Of a stretch of DNA of 64,000 nucleotides, positions 26,291-35,066 are shown in pieces. Position 1 is the first letter of the stretch; every line of letters begins with the position of its first letter. The position numbers and the translations under genes were made by a program. Under the pieces are notes generated by a model. It saw only the letters and a list, made by a program, of their open reading frames with translations. It did not search any database and had not been told where the DNA came from. Source of the stretch: Flaviramulus basaltis (GTDB lineage: Bacteria > Bacteroidota > Bacteroidia > Flavobacteriales > Flavobacteriaceae); contig NZ_FPKV01000003.1 in the NCBI RefSeq assembly GCF_900114265.1, forward strand, positions 1 to 64,000, read 5' to 3'.

Positions 26291-29200
26291 ATGAAAAAAA
26301 TAATACTATTACTTTTGTTCATTGTTTGTAGTTTTCAAGGTTTTTCTCAAACTCCTGGAATAAGTTATCAAGCAGTAATTTTAAACCCGAATACAAAGGA
26401 ACTTCCTGGAGCAAATGCTCAAGCTAGTATTTTGGCTAATAGTAAAGTTTTAGTTCAGTTTACAATTATAAACGAAAACAATAATCAAGAGTACCAAGAA
26501 TATCATAAAACAAGTACTGATGTTTATGGAATGATAAACCTTCTTATAGGACATGGAACTACAACATCATCTTATAATTTTGATGATATTATTTGGAATG
26601 GGTTCTCAAAAAAATTAAAAGTAGAAATCGATTTTTCTGGAATTGGAAATAATTTCACCTCTTTAAGTGAGCAAGAATTAACTTTTATGCCACAACCTGT
26701 GCTTAGTGCGGATTCTGATGCGATTTTGAATAATAAAGCTGATATAATAGCCGAACAAAATAGAGCAATTGGGGTAGAATCATCTTTGCAATTATTAATA
26801 GATGAAAACAAAGGCGAAACAGAAGTTGCGATTTTGTTGAATTCTAATGGATTAGCTGAAGAAATAATACGAGCAACTAATGCCGAGACATCTATTACAA
26901 CAAAATTAGCTAAAGAAACTAATGCGCTCATCTCAGCTGATGCCATACTACAGACAAATATAAATACTGTATGGGAAGACGTAAATGCCAACCTTGAAAA
27001 TGCTATAACTGCTGTACAGGACGATGTAGACGTCAAGGAAATAGCAGCAAATACAGCTATTGCAAATGTTCAATCCGGTGTTGATGCTAATGAAGCAGCT
27101 AGTGAAGCTTCAGATGTCACCTTACAAAACAATATAAACACGGTTCAGTTGGATGTTGATGCTAATGAATCTGCGAGTACTTCAGCAGACATCATACTTC
27201 AAACGAATATCGATGATGTTAAGTTGGATGTGGATACTAATCAGGCTTTAGTCAATACAGCTATTGCAAATGTTCAATCCGATGTAGATTCTAATGAAGC
27301 AGCTAGTGACGCTTCAGATGTCACTTTACAAAACAATATAACCACGGTTCAGTTAGATGTTGATGCTAACGAGGCAATAAGTACTTCAGCAGATGCCATA
27401 CTTCAAACAAATATAGATAACGTTCAATCGGATGTCGATGCTAACGAAACAGCAACTAATAATGCTTTAAACTTAAAAGAAAATTTATCCAACAAAAGTA
27501 CCAACGTTGTAAAAGATGCTGCATCAGATACAAAATATCCAAGTGTGAAGTCAGTAAAAAAGTATGTAGATACTAGTGCAGATGCTAAAGTAGAAGATGC
27601 TATAGTTGATGCTGTTACCACAGTAGCTCCTTCACAAAATGCTGTTTTTGATGCTTTGGGATTAAAAGCGAATATCGCTTCACCAACCTTTACAGGAACA
27701 GTATCTGGAATAACTTCAACAATGGTTGGCTTAGCCAATGTAGATAATACAAGTGATGTTAATAAACCAGTTTCAATGGCAGGACAAACGGCTTTAGACT
27801 TGAAAGAAAATTTAACGAATAAAAGCACAAACGTAACAACAGATGCTGCATCAGATACAAAATACCCAAGTGTAAAGTCTGTTAAAAGCTATGTTGATGC
27901 TAGTGCAGATGCCAAAGTAGCAGATGCTATAGTTGATGCTGTTACCACAGTAGCTCCTTCACAAAATGCTGTTTTTGATGCTTTGGGATTAAAAGCAAAT
28001 TTGGCTTCACCAACTTTTACAGGAACACCAATATTACCAACAGGAACAACTGGGATAACACAAACAGCTGGAAATAATACGACAGCTGTTGCAACAACTG
28101 CTTTTGTAACAACTGCTACTTCTGGTAAGTTTGTAGATTTAACTACAAACCAAACAATTTCTGGAGTTAAAACTTTTAATTCCAATGTAAATGTGAAGGG
28201 GCTAATAATTGGTCTAGGATCTAAGGGTGTTGCATCCAATACATCAATAGGTGTTAATGCATTGGTATCTAATTCTACAGGAATTAATAATGTCGCTATT
28301 GGTGAACAGGCTGGGTTTTCTATAACAGGAAGTAATAATGTTGCTATTGGTACAGCTACTAATAGAAACGCAGCCGAAGGAGATAGTAATGTTGCAATTG
28401 GGAATGGTGCTAATTATCAAGGAACTTCTGGGTCGCATAATATATCATTAGGTACTCTTGCATATAGACAGGGAGATAGTGGGTCTAGCAATATAGCAAT
28501 GGGTTTAGCGGCATTATATCAAGAAACAAAAGGAAGTAACAACATAGCATTAGGAAATAATTCAAGTAGAAATAATAATGGGGGAGAAGGAAACATTACT
28601 TTAGGATATCAGGCAGGAAATAAAATATCAACAGGAAATTACAATGTTGTTATTGGTTATGATGCGGATGTTTCTAGTGGAACTTTAACTAACGCAACAG
28701 CTATTGGTAATGGAGCTATAGTTGATGCAAGTAATAAAATACAATTAGGAAATAGTAATGTTACTGCTATTAATACCAGTGCTGCAATTACATCAACTTC
28801 GTATATAAAAATAGGGGGAACATCTAGTGAATTTTTAAAAGCTGACGGGACGGTTGATGCAACTACATATGCTCCTTTAGCTTCACCAACCTTTACAGGA
28901 ACAGTAAGTGGTATTGATAAAACAATGGTTGGCTTAGGAAATGCAGATAACACATCTGATGCTAATAAACCCGTTTCAACAGCAGGACAAACGGCTTTAA
29001 ATCTAAAAGTGGATAAAGTAACAGGGAAAGGCTTATCTACAGAAGATTATACAAGTGCAGAGAAAATAAAATTAGGGGCAATAACAGGGACTAATACCGG
29101 GGATCAGGATATTTCAGGAATTGCATCAAATACCTCTAATGCAGGCGATTTGTCAAGTTTAATAACGACAGCTAAGTCTAATTTAGTAGCAGCTATTAAT

Positions 29201-31630
29201 GAAAATAATGGGGATATAACAACCCTGCAAACCAATGTTAACAATGCAATTACAGAAGCTGATAAACAGTTTAATGCTATAAGGTTAAGTGTAGGTCTTG
29301 ATGTTGATGGTGACTACGTTGCAAATACAAGTACTAATTACATTAAGACATCAACAACCTTAGTTGAGGCATCAGAAGATTTGGATGCGCAGGTAAAAAT
29401 AAATGCCGATAATATTATTTTAAAAGCGAATTTAGCTTCGCCAACCTTTACTGGGACACCAACATTACCAACAGGAACAATTGCAACTACGCAAACTGCA
29501 GGAAATAACACGACAGCTTTAGCAACTACCGCTTTTGTAAATGCTGCAAATACAACCAATGCGAATTTAACAGGTATGGTTACTTCAGTAGGTAACACTA
29601 CCTCTTTGGGTTCATTTACTTCAGCAAATTTATCTGGAGCAGTCACGGATGAAACAGGAACAGGAAAAGTAGTTTTATCAACTTCACCAACGTTGGTTAC
29701 GCCAGCTTTGGGAACGCCATCTGTACTTGTTGGAACAAATATAACAGGGACAGCTTCAGGTTTTACAGCAGGCAAAGTTACAACCAATGCAAATTTAACA
29801 GGAGAAGTTACAAGTACAGGAAATGCAACTACTTTAACCAATTCAGCAGTTATAGGTAAAGTATTGACAGGATACACAAGTGGTGCTGGGACTATTGATG
29901 AAACAGATAACATTCTTGAAGCCATTCAAAAGTTGGATGGGAATAATGCCACCAATGCGAATTTAACAGGTATGGTTACTTCAGTAGGTAACACTACCTC
30001 TTTGGGTTCATTTACTTCAGCAAATTTATCTGGAGCAGTTACGGATGAAACAGGAACAGGAAAAGTAGTTTTATCAACTTCACCAACGTTGGTTACGCCA
30101 GCTTTGGGAACGCCATCTGTACTTGTTGGAACAAATATAACAGGGACAGCTTCAGGTTTTACAGCAGGCAAAGTTACAACCAATGCAAATTTAACAGGAG
30201 AAGTTACAAGTACAGGAAATGCAACTACTTTAACCAATTCAGCAGTTATAGGTAAAGTATTGACAGGATACACAAGTGGAACAGGGACTATTAGTGCAAC
30301 AGACAACATTTTAGAAGCTGTTCAAAAGTTAAATGGAAATGATGGGTTAAAAGCAAATTTAGCTTCACCAACTTTTACAGGAACTCCAACATTACCAACA
30401 GGAACAATTGCAACTACGCAAACTGCAGGAAATAATACGACAGCAATAGCAACTACAGCTTTTGTTAAATCGGTCATTACTGGGAAATTTGTAGACTTAA
30501 CGACTAATCAAACCATTGCAGGTGTTAAAACCTTTAGTTCTGATATTTTAGTTAATGGTTTAACTTTTGGTTTAGGAAGTGGTGCAATCTCTAATAATAC
30601 TGCAATAGGTAGTGAAACATTGAAAGCAAATACTACAGGTTTTTTTAATACTGCCATGGGAGTTAAATCCCTTTTTGCAAACACTATAGGGGCTCGAAAT
30701 ACTGCAATCGGAAGTCAAGTGTTATCTTCTAATAATGGTTATGATAACACAGGGTTGGGGTATATAACTTTACAAAAAAATACAAGTGGTAGTTATAATG
30801 TGGGTGTTGGATCGGAAGTGTTGTTTACTAATACAATTGGAAATAATAATACAGCGCTAGGTTCTCGATCATTAAAGTTAAATCTAAATGGTTCTAATAA
30901 CACAGCAATAGGGTATCATTCATTATTAAGCAATACTTCGGGGTCGGGAAATACTGCCACTGGACAAAATTCTTTACCTAGTAATACAACAGGTACATAT
31001 AATGTTGCTTATGGTGTTCAATCTCTAGAACAAAATACTAGTGCAAATCAAAATACAGCCATTGGAGTTGCTGCTATAGATAGAAATACAACAGGTAGTA
31101 GTAATGCCGTTTTAGGAGCTTTTGCTGGTCGCTATATCAGTGATGGAACAACCTACAATACCATAATAAACAATTCTGTGTTAATTGGGGCAGAAACTAA
31201 ACCTAATGCCGATAATGAATCTAACCAAATAGTAATTGGTTATCAAGCAAAGGGTAATGGATCAAATACCATACAATTAGGTAATACAGCTATTACAAAT
31301 GTAAATACAAGTGGTGCAATAACTGCTAATTCCTATATCAAATCTGGTGGAACTGCTAGCCAGTTTTTAATGGCAGATGGTTCTGTTTCAACAGGAGCCG
31401 CAGCGGTTAGAGAAGTTGCTGATGAGTTTACAGCAACTGCAGATCAAAGAAGTTTTACTTTAACACAGACTCCATCAACAAATAGTAAAGTAAAAATGTA
31501 TATTAATGGAGTTAGAATTAGTAATGCTGCTTACAGTACAAGTGGAACTACTTTAACCTATGTGCCTGCAAGTAATGGGACATATGCTTTAAAAGTTACA
31601 GATAGAATTCAATTTGATTTTTATTATTAA
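26291..31630 (+). CDS. Giant repetitive surface fibre with coiled-coil, tail-fibre-like and YadA-head-like modules
   Basis: This 1779-residue protein has a signal peptide (residues 1-20, ending GFSQ) and an N-terminal beta domain (ISYQAVILNPNTKEL to about 140). Coiled-coil repeats follow (about 140-400), with VQSDVDSNEAASDASDVTLQ occurring twice in similar form. Further on are phage-tail-fibre-like units (SPTFTGT, TTAFV) and two blocks of YadA-head-like repeats such as NNVAIG and NTAIG (about 640-830 and 1420-1680). A C-terminal domain begins near 1703 and ends RIQFDFYY. No T9SS domain is present. The pattern predicts a long trimeric fibre, possibly an adhesin. Confidence 0.85.
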   Translation: MKKIILLLLFIVCSFQGFSQTPGISYQAVILNPNTKELPGANAQASILANSKVLVQFTIINENNNQEYQEYHKTSTDVYGMINLLIGHGTTTSSYNFDDIIWNGFSKKLKVEIDFSGIGNNFTSLSEQELTFMPQPVLSADSDAILNNKADIIAEQNRAIGVESSLQLLIDENKGETEVAILLNSNGLAEEIIRATNAETSITTKLAKETNALISADAILQTNINTVWEDVNANLENAITAVQDDVDVKEIAANTAIANVQSGVDANEAASEASDVTLQNNINTVQLDVDANESASTSADIILQTNIDDVKLDVDTNQALVNTAIANVQSDVDSNEAASDASDVTLQNNITTVQLDVDANEAISTSADAILQTNIDNVQSDVDANETATNNALNLKENLSNKSTNVVKDAASDTKYPSVKSVKKYVDTSADAKVEDAIVDAVTTVAPSQNAVFDALGLKANIASPTFTGTVSGITSTMVGLANVDNTSDVNKPVSMAGQTALDLKENLTNKSTNVTTDAASDTKYPSVKSVKSYVDASADAKVADAIVDAVTTVAPSQNAVFDALGLKANLASPTFTGTPILPTGTTGITQTAGNNTTAVATTAFVTTATSGKFVDLTTNQTISGVKTFNSNVNVKGLIIGLGSKGVASNTSIGVNALVSNSTGINNVAIGEQAGFSITGSNNVAIGTATNRNAAEGDSNVAIGNGANYQGTSGSHNISLGTLAYRQGDSGSSNIAMGLAALYQETKGSNNIALGNNSSRNNNGGEGNITLGYQAGNKISTGNYNVVIGYDADVSSGTLTNATAIGNGAIVDASNKIQLGNSNVTAINTSAAITSTSYIKIGGTSSEFLKADGTVDATTYAPLASPTFTGTVSGIDKTMVGLGNADNTSDANKPVSTAGQTALNLKVDKVTGKGLSTEDYTSAEKIKLGAITGTNTGDQDISGIASNTSNAGDLSSLITTAKSNLVAAINENNGDITTLQTNVNNAITEADKQFNAIRLSVGLDVDGDYVANTSTNYIKTSTTLVEASEDLDAQVKINADNIILKANLASPTFTGTPTLPTGTIATTQTAGNNTTALATTAFVNAANTTNANLTGMVTSVGNTTSLGSFTSANLSGAVTDETGTGKVVLSTSPTLVTPALGTPSVLVGTNITGTASGFTAGKVTTNANLTGEVTSTGNATTLTNSAVIGKVLTGYTSGAGTIDETDNILEAIQKLDGNNATNANLTGMVTSVGNTTSLGSFTSANLSGAVTDETGTGKVVLSTSPTLVTPALGTPSVLVGTNITGTASGFTAGKVTTNANLTGEVTSTGNATTLTNSAVIGKVLTGYTSGTGTISATDNILEAVQKLNGNDGLKANLASPTFTGTPTLPTGTIATTQTAGNNTTAIATTAFVKSVITGKFVDLTTNQTIAGVKTFSSDILVNGLTFGLGSGAISNNTAIGSETLKANTTGFFNTAMGVKSLFANTIGARNTAIGSQVLSSNNGYDNTGLGYITLQKNTSGSYNVGVGSEVLFTNTIGNNNTALGSRSLKLNLNGSNNTAIGYHSLLSNTSGSGNTATGQNSLPSNTTGTYNVAYGVQSLEQNTSANQNTAIGVAAIDRNTTGSSNAVLGAFAGRYISDGTTYNTIINNSVLIGAETKPNADNESNQIVIGYQAKGNGSNTIQLGNTAITNVNTSGAITANSYIKSGGTASQFLMADGSVSTGAAAVREVADEFTATADQRSFTLTQTPSTNSKVKMYINGVRISNAAYSTSGTTLTYVPASNGTYALKVTDRIQFDFYY
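27050..27457 (+). repeat. Two 204-bp coiled-coil repeats inside the fibre gene
   Basis: The segment starting AATACAGCTATTGCAAATGT recurs 204 bases (68 codons) later with few changes. The unit encodes one turn of the VQxDVDxNE-type coiled-coil pattern. Confidence 0.7.
27481..28134 (+). repeat. Two 327-bp tail-fibre-like modules inside the fibre gene
   Basis: The period is 327 bases (109 codons). Each unit encodes KENL, then DAASDTKYPSVKSVK, then VAPSQNAVFDALGLKAN and SPTFTGT. The stretch starting at 27601 is repeated without change for about 70 bases at 27928. Confidence 0.7.
29555..29883 (+). repeat. 329-bp near-perfect direct repeat, copy 1
   Basis: It matches 29951-30279 at 328 of 329 positions by eye; the one difference seen is C at 29644 against T at 30040. 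The period is 396 bases (132 codons), so the reading frame is kept. Confidence 0.85.
29951..30279 (+). repeat. 329-bp near-perfect direct repeat, copy 2
   Basis: Second copy of the unit at 29555. The sequence between and after the units (encoding DNILEA and QKL) is similar but clearly diverged, which points to recent homogenisation of this part only. Confidence 0.85.
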
Positions 31631-31657
31631 AAAATTAATGTTTCAAAAAAACAAAAT

Positions 31658-34129
31658 ATGTATCTATTTTTATCCAATCTTAAAAAAGCAATACGTTTCC
31701 TTAGTCTTTTTGCAATATTAGCAATTATTAACATTACTCAAGCACAAGGCGCACTTGAGTTCAATGGTACGAATAGCTATGTTGAAATTCCACATGCTGC
31801 AACAAATAATACAGCACAATTTACTGTAGAATTTTGGGCTCGAGTAGATGGAGGTACAGGTGCTTACAGAGCGCCATTAAGTAATAGAGATGACAATCCA
31901 TTAAGAGGCTATAATTTTTATGCGACTACTGGAAACATATGGACATTCAGTGGTGGTACTGGTGCGACTCCATGGGTAGATTTGGAAGGGCCTGCTGTTA
32001 TTATAGGTGAGTGGACCCACTTGGCAGCAACGTATGATGGATCTACCTATCGTTTTTATGTGAATGGTATTTTAGAGGGCACCCCGCGTGTGGCAGGTTT
32101 TTCTCCGAACACAACAAGACCTCTTAGAATTGGAGCGGGAACAACTGAAGGTGCACCTCAATTTTTCTTTCCCGGAGCTGTAGATGAAGTTAAAATTTGG
32201 AATTATGCTCGATCTGAAAGTGAGATTAATGATAATAAAAATATTGATTTACCTGTGCCACAAACAGGGCTTATATCTTACTATCAATTTGAAGACGGTT
32301 CAGCAAATAGTAAAATAGGAAATAATAATGGAATTTTAAACAATAGCCCTACTCTAGTTACTGGAGTAAGTATGGGAACTACTGCACCTACAATTATTTC
32401 TGGAGCGTCTGCAATTTGTATAGGTAATAGTACCACATTGACAGCCTCTGGTGGAACTACTTATTCAAACGTAGTGGATGTTTGGTACGCTGGTGCATGT
32501 GGTGGTGAAGCCTTTTCTGAAGGCTGGGATACCCAACCGTATGCCACTGGATCAACCACTGTTAATTCTACAACCAATGGAATTTTGAATGTGACATCCA
32601 CTTCAACAGATCCAGCAATTGAGATGTATGATATTGGTTCATTCAATCCTCTAGTTAATAAATATATAAATATTCGATATAAAGTTGTTTCCGGAACAGC
32701 AAACCATGCACAAATTTTCTATTTAAATGAGGCAATAACAGTTCCTGATGGCGGATATTATTTAGACGTCCCTTTGATATCTGATAATACATGGCGTATT
32801 GCAACTCTAGACATGTCCGCTCATCCAAACTGGACGGATAGTAATATAACAGGTTGGAGATTTGATTATGCAACTAGTAACGGTGTGACTATGGATATTG
32901 ATTTTATCCAATTAGTGGCAAGCCCTATTATAGGGACAGGCACTTCCATAAGTGTAACGCCTAATGCAGATACTACATACTATGTAAATAGAAAAGGACC
33001 TAATGCTAATACTGTTTGTGTCTCTCAAGTAGTAACCGTAAATGCACTGCCAATACCAACATTTACCGCACAACCAGTTGGAATAATAGCGGTGAATACC
33101 GATGTTACTTATACCACGGAAGTAAGTCAAACAAATTATGTTTGGACAATTCCAGGTGTTTTAAATACTGATTATTCAATCACTTCAGGTGGAACAACTG
33201 CCGATAATACCGTTGTTTTAAAATGGTTGACAGCAGACAGCAAAGCGGTAACTGTTAATTATAGCAATTCCAATAATTGTTCAGCAGCAGAGGCAACTTC
33301 GTCAGCATCAATTATCACAAGAATAAGAGTGCTTAATAAGTTTGGAAATCAAATTATAGATACTTCAGAACAAGTTAATCAAAATGGGGCTGCAGGATTT
33401 GGTTCAGGGCTTTCTAAAAACGGTATGTCAATTCAAATAAAATCATATGTTTTAACAGATGGTTTAGTTATGCATTTAGATGCTGGTGATATTGCTAGTT
33501 ACTCAGGTACAGGAACAACGTGGACAGATTTAAGCGGTAATGGAAACAATGGAATTCTACAAAATGGTGTTGGGTATAATAGTGCTAATGAAGGGGCTTT
33601 GGTTTTTGATGGAGTAGATGATTATTTTGTAACAGATAATAATTTAGACTTATCTGATACTGATAAAATAACAATTCAAATTGTTATAAAATATTCATCA
33701 GTACCAGTATCAATGATTTTAGAACACAGTACTGATTGGAATTCTAATAATGCCTTTGGCGTTTTAAGTGGACAACCAAGTGGCAAAATGCAATTTACAG
33801 ATCACAATCAAGGTTATAATGCACCTCACTCAACAAATACTTTAAATGATAATAATTGGCACTTTTTCTCAGTAACCGTAGATAGGAGTCAAGCAGCAAA
33901 TAATCAAAGTCTAATATATGTTGATGGAGTATTAAATCATACTCAAACCTCACTAAACACAGACACCAGTGGGAATTATTCTAGTTTGCCCCTATTCATA
34001 GGGTCAAGAGCTGGTATTAATTATTTTTTTAACGGAAATATAGCGCAAGTGTTAATTTACAAAAGAGCACTTACCGCTGCAGAAGTTCAACAAAATTTCA
34101 ATATGGCAAAATCAAGATACGGCTTATAG
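31658..34129 (+). CDS. Secreted protein with two LamG-like domains
   Basis: The 823-residue protein has a signal peptide ending ITQAQ. An N-terminal concanavalin/LamG domain (about 30-215) has LEFNGTNSYVEIPHA, FTVEFWARVDGG and GAVDEVKIWNYARSESEI. Ig-like or PKD-like beta segments follow (about 245-570). A second LamG domain (about 600-820) has GLVMHLDAGD and WTDLSGNGNNGIL and ends EVQQNFNMAKSRYGL. It has no T9SS sorting domain. Only 27 bases separate it from the fibre gene, so the two are probably cotranscribed. LamG domains often bind glycans; a role in attachment is inferred. Confidence 0.85.
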   Translation: MYLFLSNLKKAIRFLSLFAILAIINITQAQGALEFNGTNSYVEIPHAATNNTAQFTVEFWARVDGGTGAYRAPLSNRDDNPLRGYNFYATTGNIWTFSGGTGATPWVDLEGPAVIIGEWTHLAATYDGSTYRFYVNGILEGTPRVAGFSPNTTRPLRIGAGTTEGAPQFFFPGAVDEVKIWNYARSESEINDNKNIDLPVPQTGLISYYQFEDGSANSKIGNNNGILNNSPTLVTGVSMGTTAPTIISGASAICIGNSTTLTASGGTTYSNVVDVWYAGACGGEAFSEGWDTQPYATGSTTVNSTTNGILNVTSTSTDPAIEMYDIGSFNPLVNKYINIRYKVVSGTANHAQIFYLNEAITVPDGGYYLDVPLISDNTWRIATLDMSAHPNWTDSNITGWRFDYATSNGVTMDIDFIQLVASPIIGTGTSISVTPNADTTYYVNRKGPNANTVCVSQVVTVNALPIPTFTAQPVGIIAVNTDVTYTTEVSQTNYVWTIPGVLNTDYSITSGGTTADNTVVLKWLTADSKAVTVNYSNSNNCSAAEATSSASIITRIRVLNKFGNQIIDTSEQVNQNGAAGFGSGLSKNGMSIQIKSYVLTDGLVMHLDAGDIASYSGTGTTWTDLSGNGNNGILQNGVGYNSANEGALVFDGVDDYFVTDNNLDLSDTDKITIQIVIKYSSVPVSMILEHSTDWNSNNAFGVLSGQPSGKMQFTDHNQGYNAPHSTNTLNDNNWHFFSVTVDRSQAANNQSLIYVDGVLNHTQTSLNTDTSGNYSSLPLFIGSRAGINYFFNGNIAQVLIYKRALTAAEVQQNFNMAKSRYGL

Positions 34130-34142
34130 GAATAAATTAATT

Positions 34143-34171
34143 CTTACTGATTCGCTAAAATACTTATTGAT
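34143..34171 (+). promoter_or_regulatory. Candidate AraC-type operator, copy B
   Basis: CTTACTGAT (34143-34151) and CTTATTGAT (34163-34171) repeat with a 20-bp period, as in copy A. Between and after the half-sites both copies share TAAAATA and TTAAAAAA at the same offsets. A TATGTTTA box begins 66 bases after the second half-site starts, exactly as in copy A. Confidence 0.55.
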
Positions 34172-34307
34172 TCCTTTAAAAAAGCTGAAGAGATTATTTG
34201 AGAATCAGATTACTTAAATTTTAATCAATATGTTTACACAGTCGTTAATTCAAAAACAGTTAATCATAATACTTTATAGTCCTAAAATATAGGCTCGTTA
34301 ATATATT

Positions 34308-34367
34308 ATGAATTATTATTTGAATTATTTAGGACTAAGATTTTTTAAGGGAATAATTATTTATTGA
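34308..34367 (+). CDS. Possible 19-residue hydrophobic micro-peptide
   Basis: The frame reads MNYYLNYLGLRFFKGIIIY and stops exactly where the terminator stem begins. It is aromatic and aliphatic with two or three basic residues. An ORF this short can arise by chance, so the main support is its position inside the candidate transcript. I recognise no family. Confidence 0.2.
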   Translation: MNYYLNYLGLRFFKGIIIY

Positions 34368-34400
34368 AAAGGTTGTCTTTGTTAAGGCAGCCTTTTTTTT
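34367..34400 (+). terminator. Terminator-like hairpin after the fibre locus
   Basis: AAAAGGTTGTCTT (34367-34379) pairs with AAGGCAGCCTTTT (34384-34396) through two G-U pairs around TGTT and ends in a run of eight T. It lies 238 bases after the LamG gene stop, so it could end both that operon and the candidate small transcript. Confidence 0.75.
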
Positions 34401-34922
34401 CTCCCAAACTTCCTAAGAATACTAAATATATTTAATTCATCGTATTGATTCACGCTCTTTTAAATTACAATTTTGTGGAGGTATTTTGTAAAAGAAAACC
34501 TGATTGACTTGATATAAAGTCAATGTGTATTTAATGTTGAAACTAATGACTAGAAAGTAGCATTAAAATAATTTTAATTATTGCTCGAAAAGCCCATTTT
34601 GATATTATAATGTAAGGCAAAAAGAATTATAATCACAAGCTCTGGTTATTTGTGATAGCAAATAAATAAATAATAAAAAAATATCTTATAAACTATAATG
34701 CTAATTATATCAATAGCTTACAAAACGAATATTAATGTAGAGTTTTTTGATTAGACCTTGTCATTCATTCTTACATTTAATCTTTTTTAATAACACTTTG
34801 TCGAAAAATTAGTAGGGGTTTCACATAATAAATTAATTTTATTTTGCTATTAATCAGTTCAAACAATAAAACATCAATTATCAATATCATTAAAATGATT
34901 TGAAATTGGTGTTTTTTTATGC

Positions 34923-34955
34923 ATTAGTTTAAAGTTAGTTTAACTTTAAACTAAT
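34923..34955. promoter_or_regulatory. 33-base perfect inverted repeat upstream of the DUF4230 promoter
   Basis: ATTAGTTTAAAGTTA (34923-34937) and its exact reverse complement (34941-34955) flank GTT. It ends 21 bases before the TATCTTTG box, covering the -33 area. No T-run follows on either strand, so an operator is likelier than a terminator. Confidence 0.6.
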
Positions 34956-34976
34956 AAACTTACAAAAGATCTAATT

Positions 34977-34984
34977 TATCTTTG
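34977..34984 (+). promoter_or_regulatory. Candidate -7 element of the DUF4230 gene
   Basis: TATCTTTG fits TAnnTTTG and lies 82 bases upstream of the ATG. The leader carries CATTAGT-type motifs at 35010 and 35058, plus an 8-bp inverted repeat at 35039-35064. Confidence 0.45.
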
Positions 34985-35066
34985 CACAGTTAGTAGTAAC
35001 ATTTATTTGCATTAGTTAGATTTCTTATGTCGAAGGAAACTAATGTTTTTTTGTTTACATTAGTAT

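Larger units (their letters stand above)
34243..34400 (+). ncRNA. Candidate small RNA or micro-peptide transcript
   Basis: This span runs from just after the TATGTTTA box to the terminator-like hairpin, giving a transcript of roughly 155 nt. It includes a 10-bp inverted repeat, TAGTCCTAAA (34277-34286) with TTTAGGACTA (34328-34337), around a 41-base AT-rich loop. The start point is a prediction only. Confidence 0.35.
34130..35066. other. 937-base intergenic region with repeated promoter and inverted repeats
   Basis: From left to right this gap holds operator copy B (34143-34171), a TATGTTTA box (34229), an inverted repeat with a 19-codon ORF, and a terminator-like hairpin (34367-34400). Then come about 520 bases without ORFs that include small inverted repeats: ATTGACTT/AAGTCAAT (34503-34524) and ATCACAA/TTGTGAT (34632-34656). 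At the right end is a 33-base palindrome before the DUF4230 promoter. Confidence 0.7.

Noticed and set aside
29338-30309. Long minus-strand frames opposite the fibre gene, nearly identical to each other
   Set aside because: They mirror the 396-base period and codon bias of the real gene and show no start context or domain.
26291-34129. Prophage, suggested by tail-fibre-like repeats and LamG domains
   Set aside because: No capsid, terminase, tail-tube, lysis or integrase gene is present; the proteins have Sec signal peptides.
34923-34955. Terminator
   Set aside because: Neither strand has a T-run after the stem, and it sits upstream of a promoter box rather than after a gene.
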